Shown: piece after piece, positions 17,429 to 25,793 of the stretch
Position numbering within the stretch: position 1 is the first letter of the stretch
Layout: each line of letters opens with the position of its first letter
Made by a program: the position numbers and the translations under genes
Notes under the pieces: generated by a model
Seen by the model: only the letters and a program-made list of their open reading frames with translations
Told to the model about the DNA's origin: nothing
Databases searched by the model: none
Assembly: GCF_003332885.2 (NCBI RefSeq)
Contig: NZ_QOWJ01000001.1
Span: 868,001-932,000 of the forward strand
Length of the DNA: 64,000 nt
Source of the DNA: Paracnuella aquatica
GTDB lineage: Bacteria > Bacteroidota > Bacteroidia > Chitinophagales > Chitinophagaceae
Direction of reading: 5' to 3'

Positions 17429-18703
17429 TTAAATTTTCCAATCGACAATTTTATTTACCCACTCATCGCGGAACGGTGTAGTAATGCGGATATAGTTATC
17501 GGTATACCCTTCCATCATGCCGCCTTTTTCATGTCCTTCAAACAATACCGGCCGTGTTTCTCCCGCATGTTGTGCAGTAAAATGCTGCATCTTCATGTAG
17601 CTTAAATTGCGCAGCGTTTTATTGCGTTCATGTCGCACCGAAATGGGCACCACTGGTTTTATTTCTAAAGCCCTTGTGCTATCCCGTTCGGAGTAAGTAA
17701 ACACATGGAAATAAGAAACATCAAGGCTGTGTAAAAAATCGAAGGTTTCTTTAAAATGCACATCCGACTCGCCGGGAAAACCAACGATCACATCCACGCC
17801 GATGGCACAATGCGGCATCAGTGATTTGATCATTGCAACCCGCTCGGCATACAACTCGCGGCGGTAGCGGCGGCGCATGGCGCCCAAAACATCGTTGGAA
17901 CCGCTTTGCAACGGCACATGAAAATGCGGCATAAACTTGCCCGATTGCCCCACAAAACGAATGATGTCTTCGGTAAGCAAATTGGGCTCGATAGAAGATA
18001 TGCGGTAGCGGCGGATGCCCTCCACTCCTTCTAATGCCTGGATCAGTTCGTAAAAATTTTCTTCGGTCTTTTTAGCACCATCGGGGCCTTTTCCAAAGTC
18101 GCCAAGATTTACGCCGGTGAGCACAATTTCCTGCACGCCGGTAGCGGCCAGTTCCTCGGCATTGCGCACCACATTTATAATTGAATCGCTGCGGCTTTTG
18201 CCCCGCGCCATGGGTATGGTGCAAAACGAACAAGTATAATCGCAACCGTCCTGCACTTTCAGAAATGTGCGGGTCCGGTCGTTGATGGAATAAGACGCAT
18301 GGAAACCGGATACATCTTCGATATCGCAGCTGCTGATGCGGGCCGAATCGCCTTTGGCCAGTTCGCGTATATGCGTAGCGAGGTTGAACTTTTCGGCTGC
18401 GCCCAAAACCAGGTCCACGCCCGGGATTTCAGCAATCTCCTTTGGCTTCAATTGGGCATAGCAACCCGTAATCACCACCAGGCTTTCGGGGGCACGGCGC
18501 TGAATGCGGCGCACCAGCTGGCGGCATTCTTTATCGGCATTATCGGTAACGGAGCAGGTGTTGATCACATACACATCCGACAGGTCGTCCCACTCCCTTT
18601 TCACAAATCCCTCGGCTTCCAGGCTGCGCGACAGCATGGAAGTTTCCGAGAAGTTGAGCTTGCAGCCCAAGGTGTGAAACGCTACACTACGCTGTTTTTC
18701 CAT
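17429..18703 (-). CDS. mtaB: tRNA t6A37 methylthiotransferase MtaB
   Basis: A 424-residue radical-SAM enzyme that adds a methylthio group to t6A37 of tRNAs reading ANN codons. The N-terminal methylthiotransferase domain starts VAFHTLGCKLNFSETSML with its cluster cysteines. The radical-SAM core carries CDYTCSFCTIP (the CxxxCxxC triad), and a TRAM-like end follows. VAFHTLGCKLN marks the MtaB rather than the MiaB branch. A longer frame to 18841 is a translation of a dispersed repeat, so the ATG at 18703 is used. A TATCTTTG -7-like element lies at 18711-18718. Confidence 0.92.
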   Translation of the reverse strand: MEKQRSVAFHTLGCKLNFSETSMLSRSLEAEGFVKREWDDLSDVYVINTCSVTDNADKECRQLVRRIQRRAPESLVVITGCYAQLKPKEIAEIPGVDLVLGAAEKFNLATHIRELAKGDSARISSCDIEDVSGFHASYSINDRTRTFLKVQDGCDYTCSFCTIPMARGKSRSDSIINVVRNAEELAATGVQEIVLTGVNLGDFGKGPDGAKKTEENFYELIQALEGVEGIRRYRISSIEPNLLTEDIIRFVGQSGKFMPHFHVPLQSGSNDVLGAMRRRYRRELYAERVAMIKSLMPHCAIGVDVIVGFPGESDVHFKETFDFLHSLDVSYFHVFTYSERDSTRALEIKPVVPISVRHERNKTLRNLSYMKMQHFTAQHAGETRPVLFEGHEKGGMMEGYTDNYIRITTPFRDEWVNKIVDWKI

Positions 18704-18820
18704 GAGGCTGCAAAGATACCGGCATTGCGGAAAAGCATCGTTATCGGGCAAAGAATTCTGGCCAGAACGACATAACGGCCCGTTAAAAAGGCGTGGCGAA
18801 CAGCCGAACAGAATTACCAA

Positions 18821-18872
18821 CCGCACAAGAGTGCGACGCAACAGGTGCCCAATAGCGGCATTACAGCCGGCT
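18821..18872 (+). repeat. dispersed ~50-base repeat, copy A
   Basis: Core at 18823-18872, reading GCACAAGAGTGCGACGCAAC then AGGTGCCCAATAGCGGCATT and ending ACAGCCGGCT. About 40 of 50 positions match copy B (24371-24420). The first 33 match copy C (25655-25687, inverted) at all but three positions. Confidence 0.8.
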
Positions 18873-18880
18873 ACAAAAAA

Positions 18881-18907
18881 GATTCCATCTCTTGAAGAGA
18901 TGGAATC
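18881..18907. terminator. ATTCCATCTC hairpin terminator, copy 1
   Basis: 13-base arms GATTCCATCTCTT and AAGAGATGGAATC are separated by one base, with A and T runs on both sides. It lies beyond the end of the TlpA-like gene. Nearly the same hairpin occurs at 23476-23502. Confidence 0.8.
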
Positions 18908-18932
18908 TTTGAAAAAATAACATGATTAGAAT

Positions 18933-20012
18933 TTATTTCAGCAGTTCAGCTAACTTGGCTTCAAGGGCTGCGCCACGAAGGTTTTTGGCAACAATCTTTC
19001 CGGTTGGGTCCACCAGGAAATTTTGCGGAATTCCCTGAACGCGGTACAGTGCGGCGGCTTCGTTGTTCCAAAACTTCAGGTCGCTCACCTGCGGCCAGGT
19101 AAGCCCGTCTTTTTCAATGGCTTTTACCCAGGCATCTTTTTCCTTATCCAGCGATACGCCAAGGATGGTAAAATTCTTGGGGCTGTACTTTTGATAAGCT
19201 GCTACCACGTTGGGGTTTTCGAGGCGGCAGGGTTTGCACCACGAAGCCCAAAAATCGATCAATACATATTTGCCACGCAGCGACGAAAGCGCAATGGGCT
19301 GGCCATTCACACTTGCCTGTGTAAAATCGGGTGCTTCGGTACCTACCGCACCTACTTTATTAAACTCGATGTATTGCGCCAGGCTTTGGCCAATTTGCGA
19401 TTGGCGCACCGGCTCGGCCAGCTGCTGAAAGCGCTGCTCCATCACCATCGGGTCTTCCAAAATTTGGGAAGAAATGAACAAGAGGAACGGCGACACATAC
19501 GATGCCGGGCGGGCTTGTACAAACTTGCCCACTTCATCGTCCACCACATTTTTCAGGGAGTCGAAACGCTTTTGTAGGCGCATCTGGCCGGCTTCGCTTT
19601 CGGTTTTTTCGGCCTGGGCCATGGTAGCCTGGAGCTCACCAACCAGTGGGTTAAAGCGGTCGCGGAAAATAACAAAATCGTTGTGTGTAGCAGAGCCTTC
19701 CACCTTCATGTTCTTCAGGTCGCCGGATTTGCCTGCCACGTTGATGGCGCTGTTCTCGAGGTAAATATGCTGGGGCTGATCTTTACCCACGGTAAGCCAG
19801 TACAGGCCCGGCTCGGGCAGCTTGCCTGTGAGGGTAAATGTGCCGCCTTTTGCAGTGCCCTTGGTGAGCACTACAGCTTCTTCGTTGGTGCTGGTGAGTT
19901 TTACCTCGGCGCCTTCGGCCAATCCGGAGATTTTACCCTTGAGCACAAATGCACCGTCCTGGGCAAACAAAACGGATGGCAGCAACAGCAGGAAAAAAAG
20001 AATTTTTTTCAT
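18933..20012 (-). CDS. TlpA-like thiol:disulfide oxidoreductase with DUF4369-like N-terminus
   Basis: A 359-residue exported protein: signal peptide about 1-17 (ILFFLLLLPSVLFAQ), an N-terminal DUF4369-like beta domain (about 20-120; FVLKGKISGLAEGAEVKL), a helical middle, and a C-terminal thioredoxin/AhpC-TSA domain (about 220-359) with the active site WASWCKPCRLENP. Such proteins reduce disulphides in the periplasm, for instance during cytochrome c assembly. It is the last gene after hisIE. The four-base spacing (20012 to 20016) suggests co-transcription with the his genes. Confidence 0.87.
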   Translation of the reverse strand: MKKILFFLLLLPSVLFAQDGAFVLKGKISGLAEGAEVKLTSTNEEAVVLTKGTAKGGTFTLTGKLPEPGLYWLTVGKDQPQHIYLENSAINVAGKSGDLKNMKVEGSATHNDFVIFRDRFNPLVGELQATMAQAEKTESEAGQMRLQKRFDSLKNVVDDEVGKFVQARPASYVSPFLLFISSQILEDPMVMEQRFQQLAEPVRQSQIGQSLAQYIEFNKVGAVGTEAPDFTQASVNGQPIALSSLRGKYVLIDFWASWCKPCRLENPNVVAAYQKYSPKNFTILGVSLDKEKDAWVKAIEKDGLTWPQVSDLKFWNNEAAALYRVQGIPQNFLVDPTGKIVAKNLRGAALEAKLAELLK

Positions 20013-20015
20013 AGA

Positions 20016-20615
20016 TCATTTAGGTTGATGCCGTTGTTTTAAAACGGCTATGACGTCCTGGAGCGAACAGTCTTTAGCCTGCAATAATATTAAATAATGA
20101 AACAGCAGGTCGGCCGCTTCGCCCAAAAATAGGTCCCTATTAACATCTTTCGCTTCGATTACTACTTCCACTGCCTCCTCGCCTACTTTCTGGGCAATTT
20201 TGTTGATGCCTTTGCCAAAAAGCTTGTGCACATAAGAGGTTTCGTCGTTGCTGCTGCGGCGCAGGCGGATGATGTCTTCGAGGTAATACAAAAAGTCGTC
20301 CTTATGGTTGCGTTCGCTCCAGCAGGTATCGGCGCCGGTGTGGCACACGGGCCCGGTAGGTTCGGCTTTGATGAGCAGGGTATCATTGTCGCAATCAACC
20401 AGCATCTGGCGCAATTGCAGGTGGTTGCCGCTTTCTTCGCCTTTGGTCCAAAGCCGGCCTTTGCTGCGGCTGAAGAAAGTAACGAGGCCGGTTTGCTCGG
20501 TGGTTTGCAAAGCCTCCTCGTTCATAAAGCCAAGCATCAGCACTTTAGCTGTGTTGTAATCCTGAACCACCGCAGGCACCAGGCCATCGGCATATTTTTT
20601 AAAATCAATTTTCAT
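20016..20615 (-). CDS. hisIE: bifunctional phosphoribosyl-AMP cyclohydrolase / phosphoribosyl-ATP diphosphatase
   Basis: A 199-residue fusion carrying out steps 2 and 3 of histidine synthesis. The N-terminal cyclohydrolase domain (about 1-105) has SRSKGRLWTKGEESGNHLQL and the cysteine/histidine metal sites (VDCDNDTLL, CHTGADTCW). The C-terminal diphosphatase domain (about 110-199) has KVGEEAVEVVIEAK. The start was moved from 20660 to MKIDFKKYADG at 20615, because the longer leader translates an intergenic CACGAAGG repeat. It lies 81 bases after hisF. Confidence 0.95.
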   Translation of the reverse strand: MKIDFKKYADGLVPAVVQDYNTAKVLMLGFMNEEALQTTEQTGLVTFFSRSKGRLWTKGEESGNHLQLRQMLVDCDNDTLLIKAEPTGPVCHTGADTCWSERNHKDDFLYYLEDIIRLRRSSNDETSYVHKLFGKGINKIAQKVGEEAVEVVIEAKDVNRDLFLGEAADLLFHYLILLQAKDCSLQDVIAVLKQRHQPK

Positions 20616-20630
20616 GTAAGTTGGTTTGGG

Positions 20631-20671
20631 CCACGAAGGCACGAAGACATAAAGGTACACGAAGGTTTTGG
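20631..20671. repeat. CACGAAGG-type repeat patch (hisF-hisIE gap)
   Basis: Reads GGCCACGAAGGCACGAAGAC then TACACGAAGG. A related patch (CACTAAGACACGAAGGAAC) lies upstream of trpF at 25725-25757. Confidence 0.6.
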
Positions 20672-20696
20672 TGTCGATGCGGTCGTAATAGCAAAT

Positions 20697-21485
20697 CTAT
20701 ATGCGTACTGGGATGCCCGCTTCTTTTAGATGTTGTTTCAGGTCGGGGATGGCAATTTCCTTAAAATGAAAAATAGAAGCCGCCAGCGCTGCATCGGCAT
20801 GTGCACTCTGGAACACATCTACAAAATGCTCCTTGGTGCCGCCACCACCGGATGCAATAACCGGGATGGGCAACGCATCAGACAGTTGTTGCGTAATGTC
20901 CAGCGCAAAGCCAGCTTTGGTACCGTCATGGTTCATGGAGGTAAGCAGGATTTCGCCAGCCCCAAGTTCCACTGCCTTTTTGGCCCATTCAAAACATAAC
21001 GCATCGGTCTTGGTGCGGCCGCCATTCAGGTAAACATACCATTGACCGTCTTCTTCCAGCCGCGTATCAATAGCCAACACCACGCACTGGCTGCCGGCTG
21101 CTTTTGCAATGCCGGAAATGAGCTCCGGGTTTTGAAATGCTGCGGTATTGATCGACACTTTATCGGCACCGGAACCCAGCAGCACACTGACATCTTCCAC
21201 GCTGCGGATGCCACCACCAACGGTAAACGGGATGTTGATGCGGTGGGCAATGCGTTTCACCAGTTCGGCCAGGGTCTTGCGTTTTTCAACAGTGGCGGTG
21301 ATGTCTAAAAACACCAGTTCATCAGCGCCTTCAACGGCGTAGCGTGCAGCCAGTTCCACGGGATCGCCGGCATCGCGCAGCTCCACGAAGTTGGTGCCTT
21401 TTACCGTTCTGCCGTCCTTGATATCCAAACACGGGATGATGCGTTTGGCCAAGTTGCTGATTGATTGTGGGTTGCCGGTGGGCAT
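20697..21485 (-). CDS. hisF: imidazole glycerol phosphate synthase cyclase subunit HisF
   Basis: A 262-residue TIM-barrel enzyme that, with HisH, makes imidazole-glycerol phosphate and AICAR. Seen: [16 protein letters not shown] (catalytic Asp), [20 protein letters not shown] and [14 protein letters not shown] phosphate-binding motifs, all in the usual order. The first 12 residues ([12 protein letters not shown]) are a short extension compared with most HisF. It follows hisA by 66 bases containing an ATTAATTATGGATTATTAAT repeat. Confidence 0.96.
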   Translation of the reverse strand: MPTGNPQSISNLAKRIIPCLDIKDGRTVKGTNFVELRDAGDPVELAARYAVEGADELVFLDITATVEKRKTLAELVKRIAHRINIPFTVGGGIRSVEDVSVLLGSGADKVSINTAAFQNPELISGIAKAAGSQCVVLAIDTRLEEDGQWYVYLNGGRTKTDALCFEWAKKAVELGAGEILLTSMNHDGTKAGFALDITQQLSDALPIPVIASGGGGTKEHFVDVFQSAHADAALAASIFHFKEIAIPDLKQHLKEAGIPVRI

Positions 21486-21493
21486 GGTTGGGG

Positions 21494-21523
21494 AAATTAT
21501 TAATTATGGATTATTAATTATTG
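21494..21523. repeat. ATTAATTATGGATTATTAATT repeat, copy 1
   Basis: AT-rich repeat between hisA and hisF. An almost identical stretch (TTATTGATTATGGATTATTA) lies at 46870-46899 between truB and proS. Confidence 0.6.
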
Positions 21524-21551
21524 GCGTGGCATCTTTTGCAGGTTGCTGCTT

Positions 21552-22271
21552 TTAGTTGCTGATCTTCTGCAGTTCTTGCAGGGAAATGCGGCCTTCGTAA
21601 ATGGCTTTGCCAATGATGACGCCGCTGCAGCCGATGTCGGCAAGCTGGTGTACATCATCAATGTTACTGACGCCGCCACTGGCAATGAAGTGGAGTTCCG
21701 GAAACTCGGCGATGATGTTTTTATAGAGCTGCGTGGACGGACCTTGTAATGCACCATCTTTGGCTACGTCGGTACAAAAGATTTGTTGTACGCCATGGTC
21801 TAAATATTTGCGGATAAAATCATAGATCCACACATCGGTGGTTTCGAGCCAGCCATGCACGGCAATCTTTTCATCTTTTACATCGGCACCCAGTAAAAAT
21901 TTTTCTGCGCCAAATCGCTGCAGCCAGGAAACAAACAAGGTTTCGTCTTTTACCGCAATAGAACCAACCGTAACCAGCGCTGCACCGGAGTCCAGAATGA
22001 TCTGTACATCTTTTTCCGCTTTCACGCCGCCACCAAAGTCGATGATCATGCCCGTTTTTGCGGCCAAAGTTTCCAGCACTTTCCAGTTGCGCACCTGCCC
22101 CGCTTTTGCGCCGTCGAGGTCCACTAGGTGCAAACGGGTAAGGCCGGCATCTTCAAACTGCTTGGCCACCTCAAGCGGGTGTTCATTGTACACGGTTTTT
22201 TGATTGTAGTCGCCTTGGGTGAGGCGCACACATTTGCCATCAATGATATCTATAGCCGGTATGATCGTCAT
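21552..22271 (-). CDS. hisA: ProFAR isomerase HisA
   Basis: A 239-residue TIM-barrel enzyme that isomerises ProFAR to PRFAR (step 4 of histidine synthesis). MTIIPAIDIIDGKCVRLTQG carries the first catalytic Asp. DFGGGVKAEKDV and FIASGGVSNIDDV are the phosphate-binding loops. The start overlaps the stop of the preceding GNAT gene as ATGA, so translation is coupled. Confidence 0.96.
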   Translation of the reverse strand: MTIIPAIDIIDGKCVRLTQGDYNQKTVYNEHPLEVAKQFEDAGLTRLHLVDLDGAKAGQVRNWKVLETLAAKTGMIIDFGGGVKAEKDVQIILDSGAALVTVGSIAVKDETLFVSWLQRFGAEKFLLGADVKDEKIAVHGWLETTDVWIYDFIRKYLDHGVQQIFCTDVAKDGALQGPSTQLYKNIIAEFPELHFIASGGVSNIDDVHQLADIGCSGVIIGKAIYEGRISLQELQKISN

Positions 22272-22678
22272 AATTCAATTTGCATTTTTATAAACTCGTG
22301 CCCGTTCTCCAACCAAGTTTCGCCGAACGGCTGCATCCCAAATTTCTGGTAAAAAGGCAATGCGGTTGTGCGGGCATTACACCAGATGCGTTGCATGCCA
22401 TCCCGTTTTGCGGCAGCAAACACATGCTGCAGCAGCTTTGTGCCATAACTTTTTCCCTGCAAATGCGCCACAGTAGCAAACTTGCGAAATTGCAACGAAT
22501 CGCCGCGGCAAAAAAGAGAAACGACGGAACAAAGTACGCCGTCATCATACAAACCAAGGTGTTTGCCTGCTTCGTCGTCCGGTAGTTGCATGGCTTTCAG
22601 CGTCATTTCGGGATACATCACCGTTTGGCGCATATGCCACACCGTTAGCAGCGGCACTTCTTTGATCTCAATGCTCAC
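22268..22678 (-). CDS. GNAT family N-acetyltransferase inside the his operon
   Basis: A 136-residue acetyltransferase of the Gcn5 superfamily. The acetyl-CoA loop is visible as LQGKSYGTKLLQHVF, with a late RIWCNARTTALPFYQKFGMQ helix. It lies between hisH and hisA and overlaps both: its GTG start overlaps the hisH stop (GTGA), and its stop overlaps the hisA start (ATGA). This placement argues for strict co-translation with the his enzymes, although the acetyl acceptor is unknown and no step of the pathway needs an acetylase. Confidence 0.85.
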   Translation of the reverse strand: MSIEIKEVPLLTVWHMRQTVMYPEMTLKAMQLPDDEAGKHLGLYDDGVLCSVVSLFCRGDSLQFRKFATVAHLQGKSYGTKLLQHVFAAAKRDGMQRIWCNARTTALPFYQKFGMQPFGETWLENGHEFIKMQIEL

Positions 22679-23316
22679 AGCGCTAAAAAGTTTTTGAGGA
22701 TCTGGTCGCCGGTTGCGGCGCTTTTTTCGGTGTGGAATTGCACGCCGTAAAAATTGTCCTTTTGTACCGCCGCGGCATATGTCAGTCCGTAGTTACAGCG
22801 GGCAATGGTATAATCGCTGTCCTCGGCATAAAAGCTATGTACGTTGTAAATAAAACTGCCCGAGGGAATGTGCTGAAAAAGCGGTGAGCTTAAATCCTGG
22901 ATCGTATTCCAGCCCACCTGCGGTACTTTCAGCACCGAATTTCCGGCACCATTTGCAACCTGCATAAAGCCTTCGTCGTGGCTGTTGAGTGCTGCAGGGA
23001 AACGGCGCACTGCTACGGGCACAATGCCTAAACATTCGGTGTTGCCTTCTTCGGAATGGGCGCACAACAGCTGCATGCCCACGCAAATGCCGAGCACCGG
23101 CTGCTTTAAGGATTTGATTACACTATCGAGCCCGCCTTCACGCAGGCTATCCATAGCACTACCAGCTTCACCCACGCCGGGAAAAATAACCTTGTCGGCG
23201 CTGCGCAGCTCGTCGGCGTTGGCGGTTACTTTAGCGTCCGCACCCAGCCGTTCCAGCGCATATAACACCGATTGTATGTTGCCCGCATTGTATTGAACAA
23301 TTGCAATGTTCATCAT
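22675..23316 (-). CDS. hisH: imidazole glycerol phosphate synthase glutaminase subunit HisH
   Basis: A 213-residue class I glutamine amidotransferase that supplies ammonia to HisF. The nucleophile Cys lies in PVLGICVGMQLL. The His/Glu pair lies in NFYGVQFHTEKSA. The start is ATGATG; 23316 is the longer choice and 23313 is equally good. It heads the second his unit (H-GNAT-A-F-IE). The 59-base gap to the divergent tRNA-Gly must hold its promoter, and no clear elements were found. Confidence 0.95.
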   Translation of the reverse strand: MMNIAIVQYNAGNIQSVLYALERLGADAKVTANADELRSADKVIFPGVGEAGSAMDSLREGGLDSVIKSLKQPVLGICVGMQLLCAHSEEGNTECLGIVPVAVRRFPAALNSHDEGFMQVANGAGNSVLKVPQVGWNTIQDLSSPLFQHIPSGSFIYNVHSFYAEDSDYTIARCNYGLTYAAAVQKDNFYGVQFHTEKSAATGDQILKNFLAL

Positions 23317-23375
23317 CAGAATTTTAAAACCGGACGAATTGTTTTATTTTCAAATCATCCTTCATTTTTCAAACC

Positions 23376-23448
23376 GCGGAAGTAGCTCACCTGGTAGAGC
23401 GACAGCTTCCCAAGCTGTAGGTAGCGGGTTCGAGTCCCGTCTTCCGCT
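23376..23448 (+). tRNA. tRNA-Gly (anticodon CCC)
   Basis: 73 bases. Acceptor GCGGAAG/CTTCCGC; D-arm GCTCACCTGGTAGAGC; anticodon stem ACAGC/GCTGT with loop TTCCCAA gives CCC; T-loop GTTCGAGTC. The 3' CCA is not encoded. It is the only plus-strand gene between 15.5 and 30.7 kb, sitting exactly between hisH and trpA. Confidence 0.96.
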
Positions 23449-23475
23449 CTTCACTACACTATTTTTTGACTTAAA

Positions 23476-23502
23476 CATTCCATCTCCCGAAGAGATGGAA
23501 TG
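23476..23502. terminator. ATTCCATCTC hairpin terminator, copy 2
   Basis: The arms CATTCCATCTC and GAGATGGAATG have a loop CCGAA. It lies just past the 3' end of trpA (minus) and of tRNA-Gly (plus), so it can end both. It is a near copy of 18881-18907. Confidence 0.75.
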
Positions 23503-23504
23503 AA

Positions 23505-24275
23505 TTATTGGAGTACTCCCGATAAAAACTCTTTTGTTGCCGAAGCCACATCGCTTTTTCCATCCAGCGCTTTGATATAAGCACTGCCAATAATGGCGCC
23601 GTTGGCAAATGCACAGGCCGCATCAAAGCTTTGTTTGTCTTTGATGCCAAAACCAATCAGCACCGGGTTTTGCAGTCCCATCGATTGCAGCTTTTGAAAA
23701 TAAGCGTTGCTGTCCTCCAACTTTTTATCGCTGCCCGTGGTGGATGATGAAGACACCGCATATAAGAACCCGGTGCTCATGCCATCCAGCTTTTTAATGC
23801 GCTCTTCCGAAGTTTCGGGTGTGACGAGGAAAATAAAATCCAGCCCATGCTTTTTGATGGTAGCGCCGTACATGTGTTCAAATTCAAACATCGGCAGATC
23901 GGGCAGGATAAGGCCATCCACGCCTACTGCCGCGGCATCGGCGCAAAAACGTTCAAAGCCATATTGCAGCACCTGGTTGAAATAACCCATCAGCACAACC
24001 GGCACATTGATCGTTTGCCGGAAATCTTTAAGTTGTTCAAATAGTCGGGCTACCGTCATGCCGTTGGCAATGGCTTTGCTGCCACTTGCCTGGATCACCG
24101 GTCCATCGGCCAGGGGATCGCTGTAGGGAATGCCCAGTTCAATAAGATCGGCGCCATGCTGCTGCAGTGCCTGCATTACGGGCACCGTGCTTTCCAGCGT
24201 TGGATAACCCGCTGTGCAGTACACATTTAATACACCTTTCGGTTTGCGGGCAAAAAGTTGTTGAATCCTACTCAT
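23505..24275 (-). CDS. trpA: tryptophan synthase alpha subunit
   Basis: A 256-residue TIM barrel that cleaves indole-3-glycerol phosphate to indole for TrpB. The catalytic Glu is in DLIELGIPYSDPLADGPVIQ and the Asp follows in the same segment. VVLMGYFNQVLQYG and GFGIKDKQSF are the family's phosphate-site motifs. It is the last gene of the trp operon and is separated from trpB by 153 bases holding a dispersed repeat. Confidence 0.96.
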   Translation of the reverse strand: MSRIQQLFARKPKGVLNVYCTAGYPTLESTVPVMQALQQHGADLIELGIPYSDPLADGPVIQASGSKAIANGMTVARLFEQLKDFRQTINVPVVLMGYFNQVLQYGFERFCADAAAVGVDGLILPDLPMFEFEHMYGATIKKHGLDFIFLVTPETSEERIKKLDGMSTGFLYAVSSSSTTGSDKKLEDSNAYFQKLQSMGLQNPVLIGFGIKDKQSFDAACAFANGAIIGSAYIKALDGKSDVASATKEFLSGVLQ

Positions 24276-24370
24276 TTCTGTTTCGTTTCCGGCCGCGGCC
24301 GGATCTATTGTTGGCGGTATTTACCGCATGTTTATTGTCGTTGAAAAGCCTGCTGCGCAATGCTCGGGAC

Positions 24371-24420
24371 GTACAAGTGAGTGACACAACAGCAGCCCAA
24401 TAGTGGCACTGCAGCCGGCT
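24371..24420 (+). repeat. dispersed ~50-base repeat, copy B (trpB-trpA gap)
   Basis: Reads GTACAAGTGAGTGACACAAC, then AGCAGCCCAATAGTGGCACT, then GCAGCCGGCT. It is homologous to copy A (18823-18872), and inverted relative to copy C on the other side of trpB. Confidence 0.8.
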
Positions 24421-24428
24421 CAAAAATA

Positions 24429-25646
24429 TTATCCCGAAACCTCGCTGCCTTCTACACCCATTGCCTTCATGTAAGTGGCCAGGTCTTTATCGCCACGACC
24501 CGAAAGGCAGATGATCACGTTGTCGGAGGCACCAAATTTTAAATCGTTGAGTGCCGCCAGTGCATGCGATGATTCGAGTGCCGGGATGATGCCTTCAAGC
24601 TTTGCCAGCTGGAATGCAGCCTTCAATGCATCATCGTCGGTGGCGCTTAAAAACTCGCCGCGACCACTATCAAACAAATGTGCATGCATGGGCCCAATTC
24701 CGGGATAATCCAACCCGGCCGAAATGGAATGCGGCTCTACCACCTGTCCATCGTCGGTTTGCATCACCAGGCTGCGGCTGCCATGCAACACGCCGTCTTT
24801 GCCCAGTGCCGTAGTGGCCGCGCTGAGGCCGCTGGTTACACCATGACCAGCAGCTTCCACCGCCACAATGCGCACCGTTAGCTCGTCGAGAAAATGATAA
24901 AAAGCGCCGGCCGCATTGGATCCGCCGCCCACACAGGCCACGACGGCCGTGGGCAGTTCGGAGCCCGTTTTTTCGTTCAACTGCCAGCGCATTTCTTCCG
25001 AAATAATGCTTTGGAAACGCGCCACCATATCGGGGTAAGGATGCGGCCCCACCACCGAACCAATGATGTAATGCGTGTCGTGCGGGTTGTTGATCCAGGC
25101 GCGGATAGCCTCGTTGGTGGCGTCTTTCAGCGTTTTGGAACCGCTGGTTGCCGGCACTACGGTAGCGCCTAGCATCTTCATGCGGGCCACGTTTGGTGCC
25201 TGCCGCTCAATGTCTTTTTCGCCCATGTACACCACGCATTCCACGCCTTTCAATGCACAAACCGTTGCCGTTGCCACACCATGCTGGCCGGCGCCGGTTT
25301 CGGCAATGATGCGCTTTTTGCCCAGCCGCTCGGCCAGCAAAATCTGACCAACCGTATTGTTTACTTTATGCGCACCGGTGTGGCACAGGTCTTCGCGTTT
25401 GAGGTAAATATTGGTGCCGAAATGCGCACTGAGCCGGCTTGCCAAATACAACGGCGTTGGGCGGCCCACATAATCGCGCAGCAGCGCTGCATACTCCTTC
25501 CGGAACTGCGCATCCTGCATGATCTCGAGGTAACGGGCCTGCAATTCTTCCACGTTGCGGTGCAACATTTCCGGGATGTAGGCGCCGCCAAATTTGCCGT
25601 AATAACCCTGCTCGGTCGGTTGTTTGTATGATGTTGTTGTCGGCAT
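24429..25646 (-). CDS. trpB: tryptophan synthase beta subunit
   Basis: A 405-residue PLP enzyme that condenses indole with serine. The PLP lysine lies in [16 protein letters not shown], the phosphate-binding loop is [12 protein letters not shown], and the catalytic Glu is in AETGAGQHG. The start [20 protein letters not shown] at 25646 is preferred over 25679, whose extra 11 residues translate repeat copy C. Confidence 0.97.
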   Translation of the reverse strand: MPTTTSYKQPTEQGYYGKFGGAYIPEMLHRNVEELQARYLEIMQDAQFRKEYAALLRDYVGRPTPLYLASRLSAHFGTNIYLKREDLCHTGAHKVNNTVGQILLAERLGKKRIIAETGAGQHGVATATVCALKGVECVVYMGEKDIERQAPNVARMKMLGATVVPATSGSKTLKDATNEAIRAWINNPHDTHYIIGSVVGPHPYPDMVARFQSIISEEMRWQLNEKTGSELPTAVVACVGGGSNAAGAFYHFLDELTVRIVAVEAAGHGVTSGLSAATTALGKDGVLHGSRSLVMQTDDGQVVEPHSISAGLDYPGIGPMHAHLFDSGRGEFLSATDDDALKAAFQLAKLEGIIPALESSHALAALNDLKFGASDNVIICLSGRGDKDLATYMKAMGVEGSEVSG

Positions 25647-25654
25647 TTGTATTG

Positions 25655-25687
25655 CTATTGGGCACCGGTTGCGTCGCACACTTGTAC
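25655..25687 (-). repeat. dispersed repeat, copy C (trpF-trpB gap)
   Basis: On the minus strand it reads GTACAAGTGTGCGACGCAAC, then CGGTGCCCAATAG, with three differences in 33 bases from copy A. It ends 9 bases before the trpB ATG, so it is part of the trpB 5' region. Confidence 0.8.
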
Positions 25688-25793
25688 GGCACCAATGCTG
25701 TTCAACTTATTTTATTGTTTGAACCACTAAGACACGAAGGAACAAAGTGGGACAAAGGATTTTATTTTTTTCAACGAAGCAATTGGCTTGTTT

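Noticed and set aside
23306-23503. 65-codon plus-strand frame between hisH and trpA
   Set aside because: It runs through the tRNA-Gly gene and the terminator hairpin.
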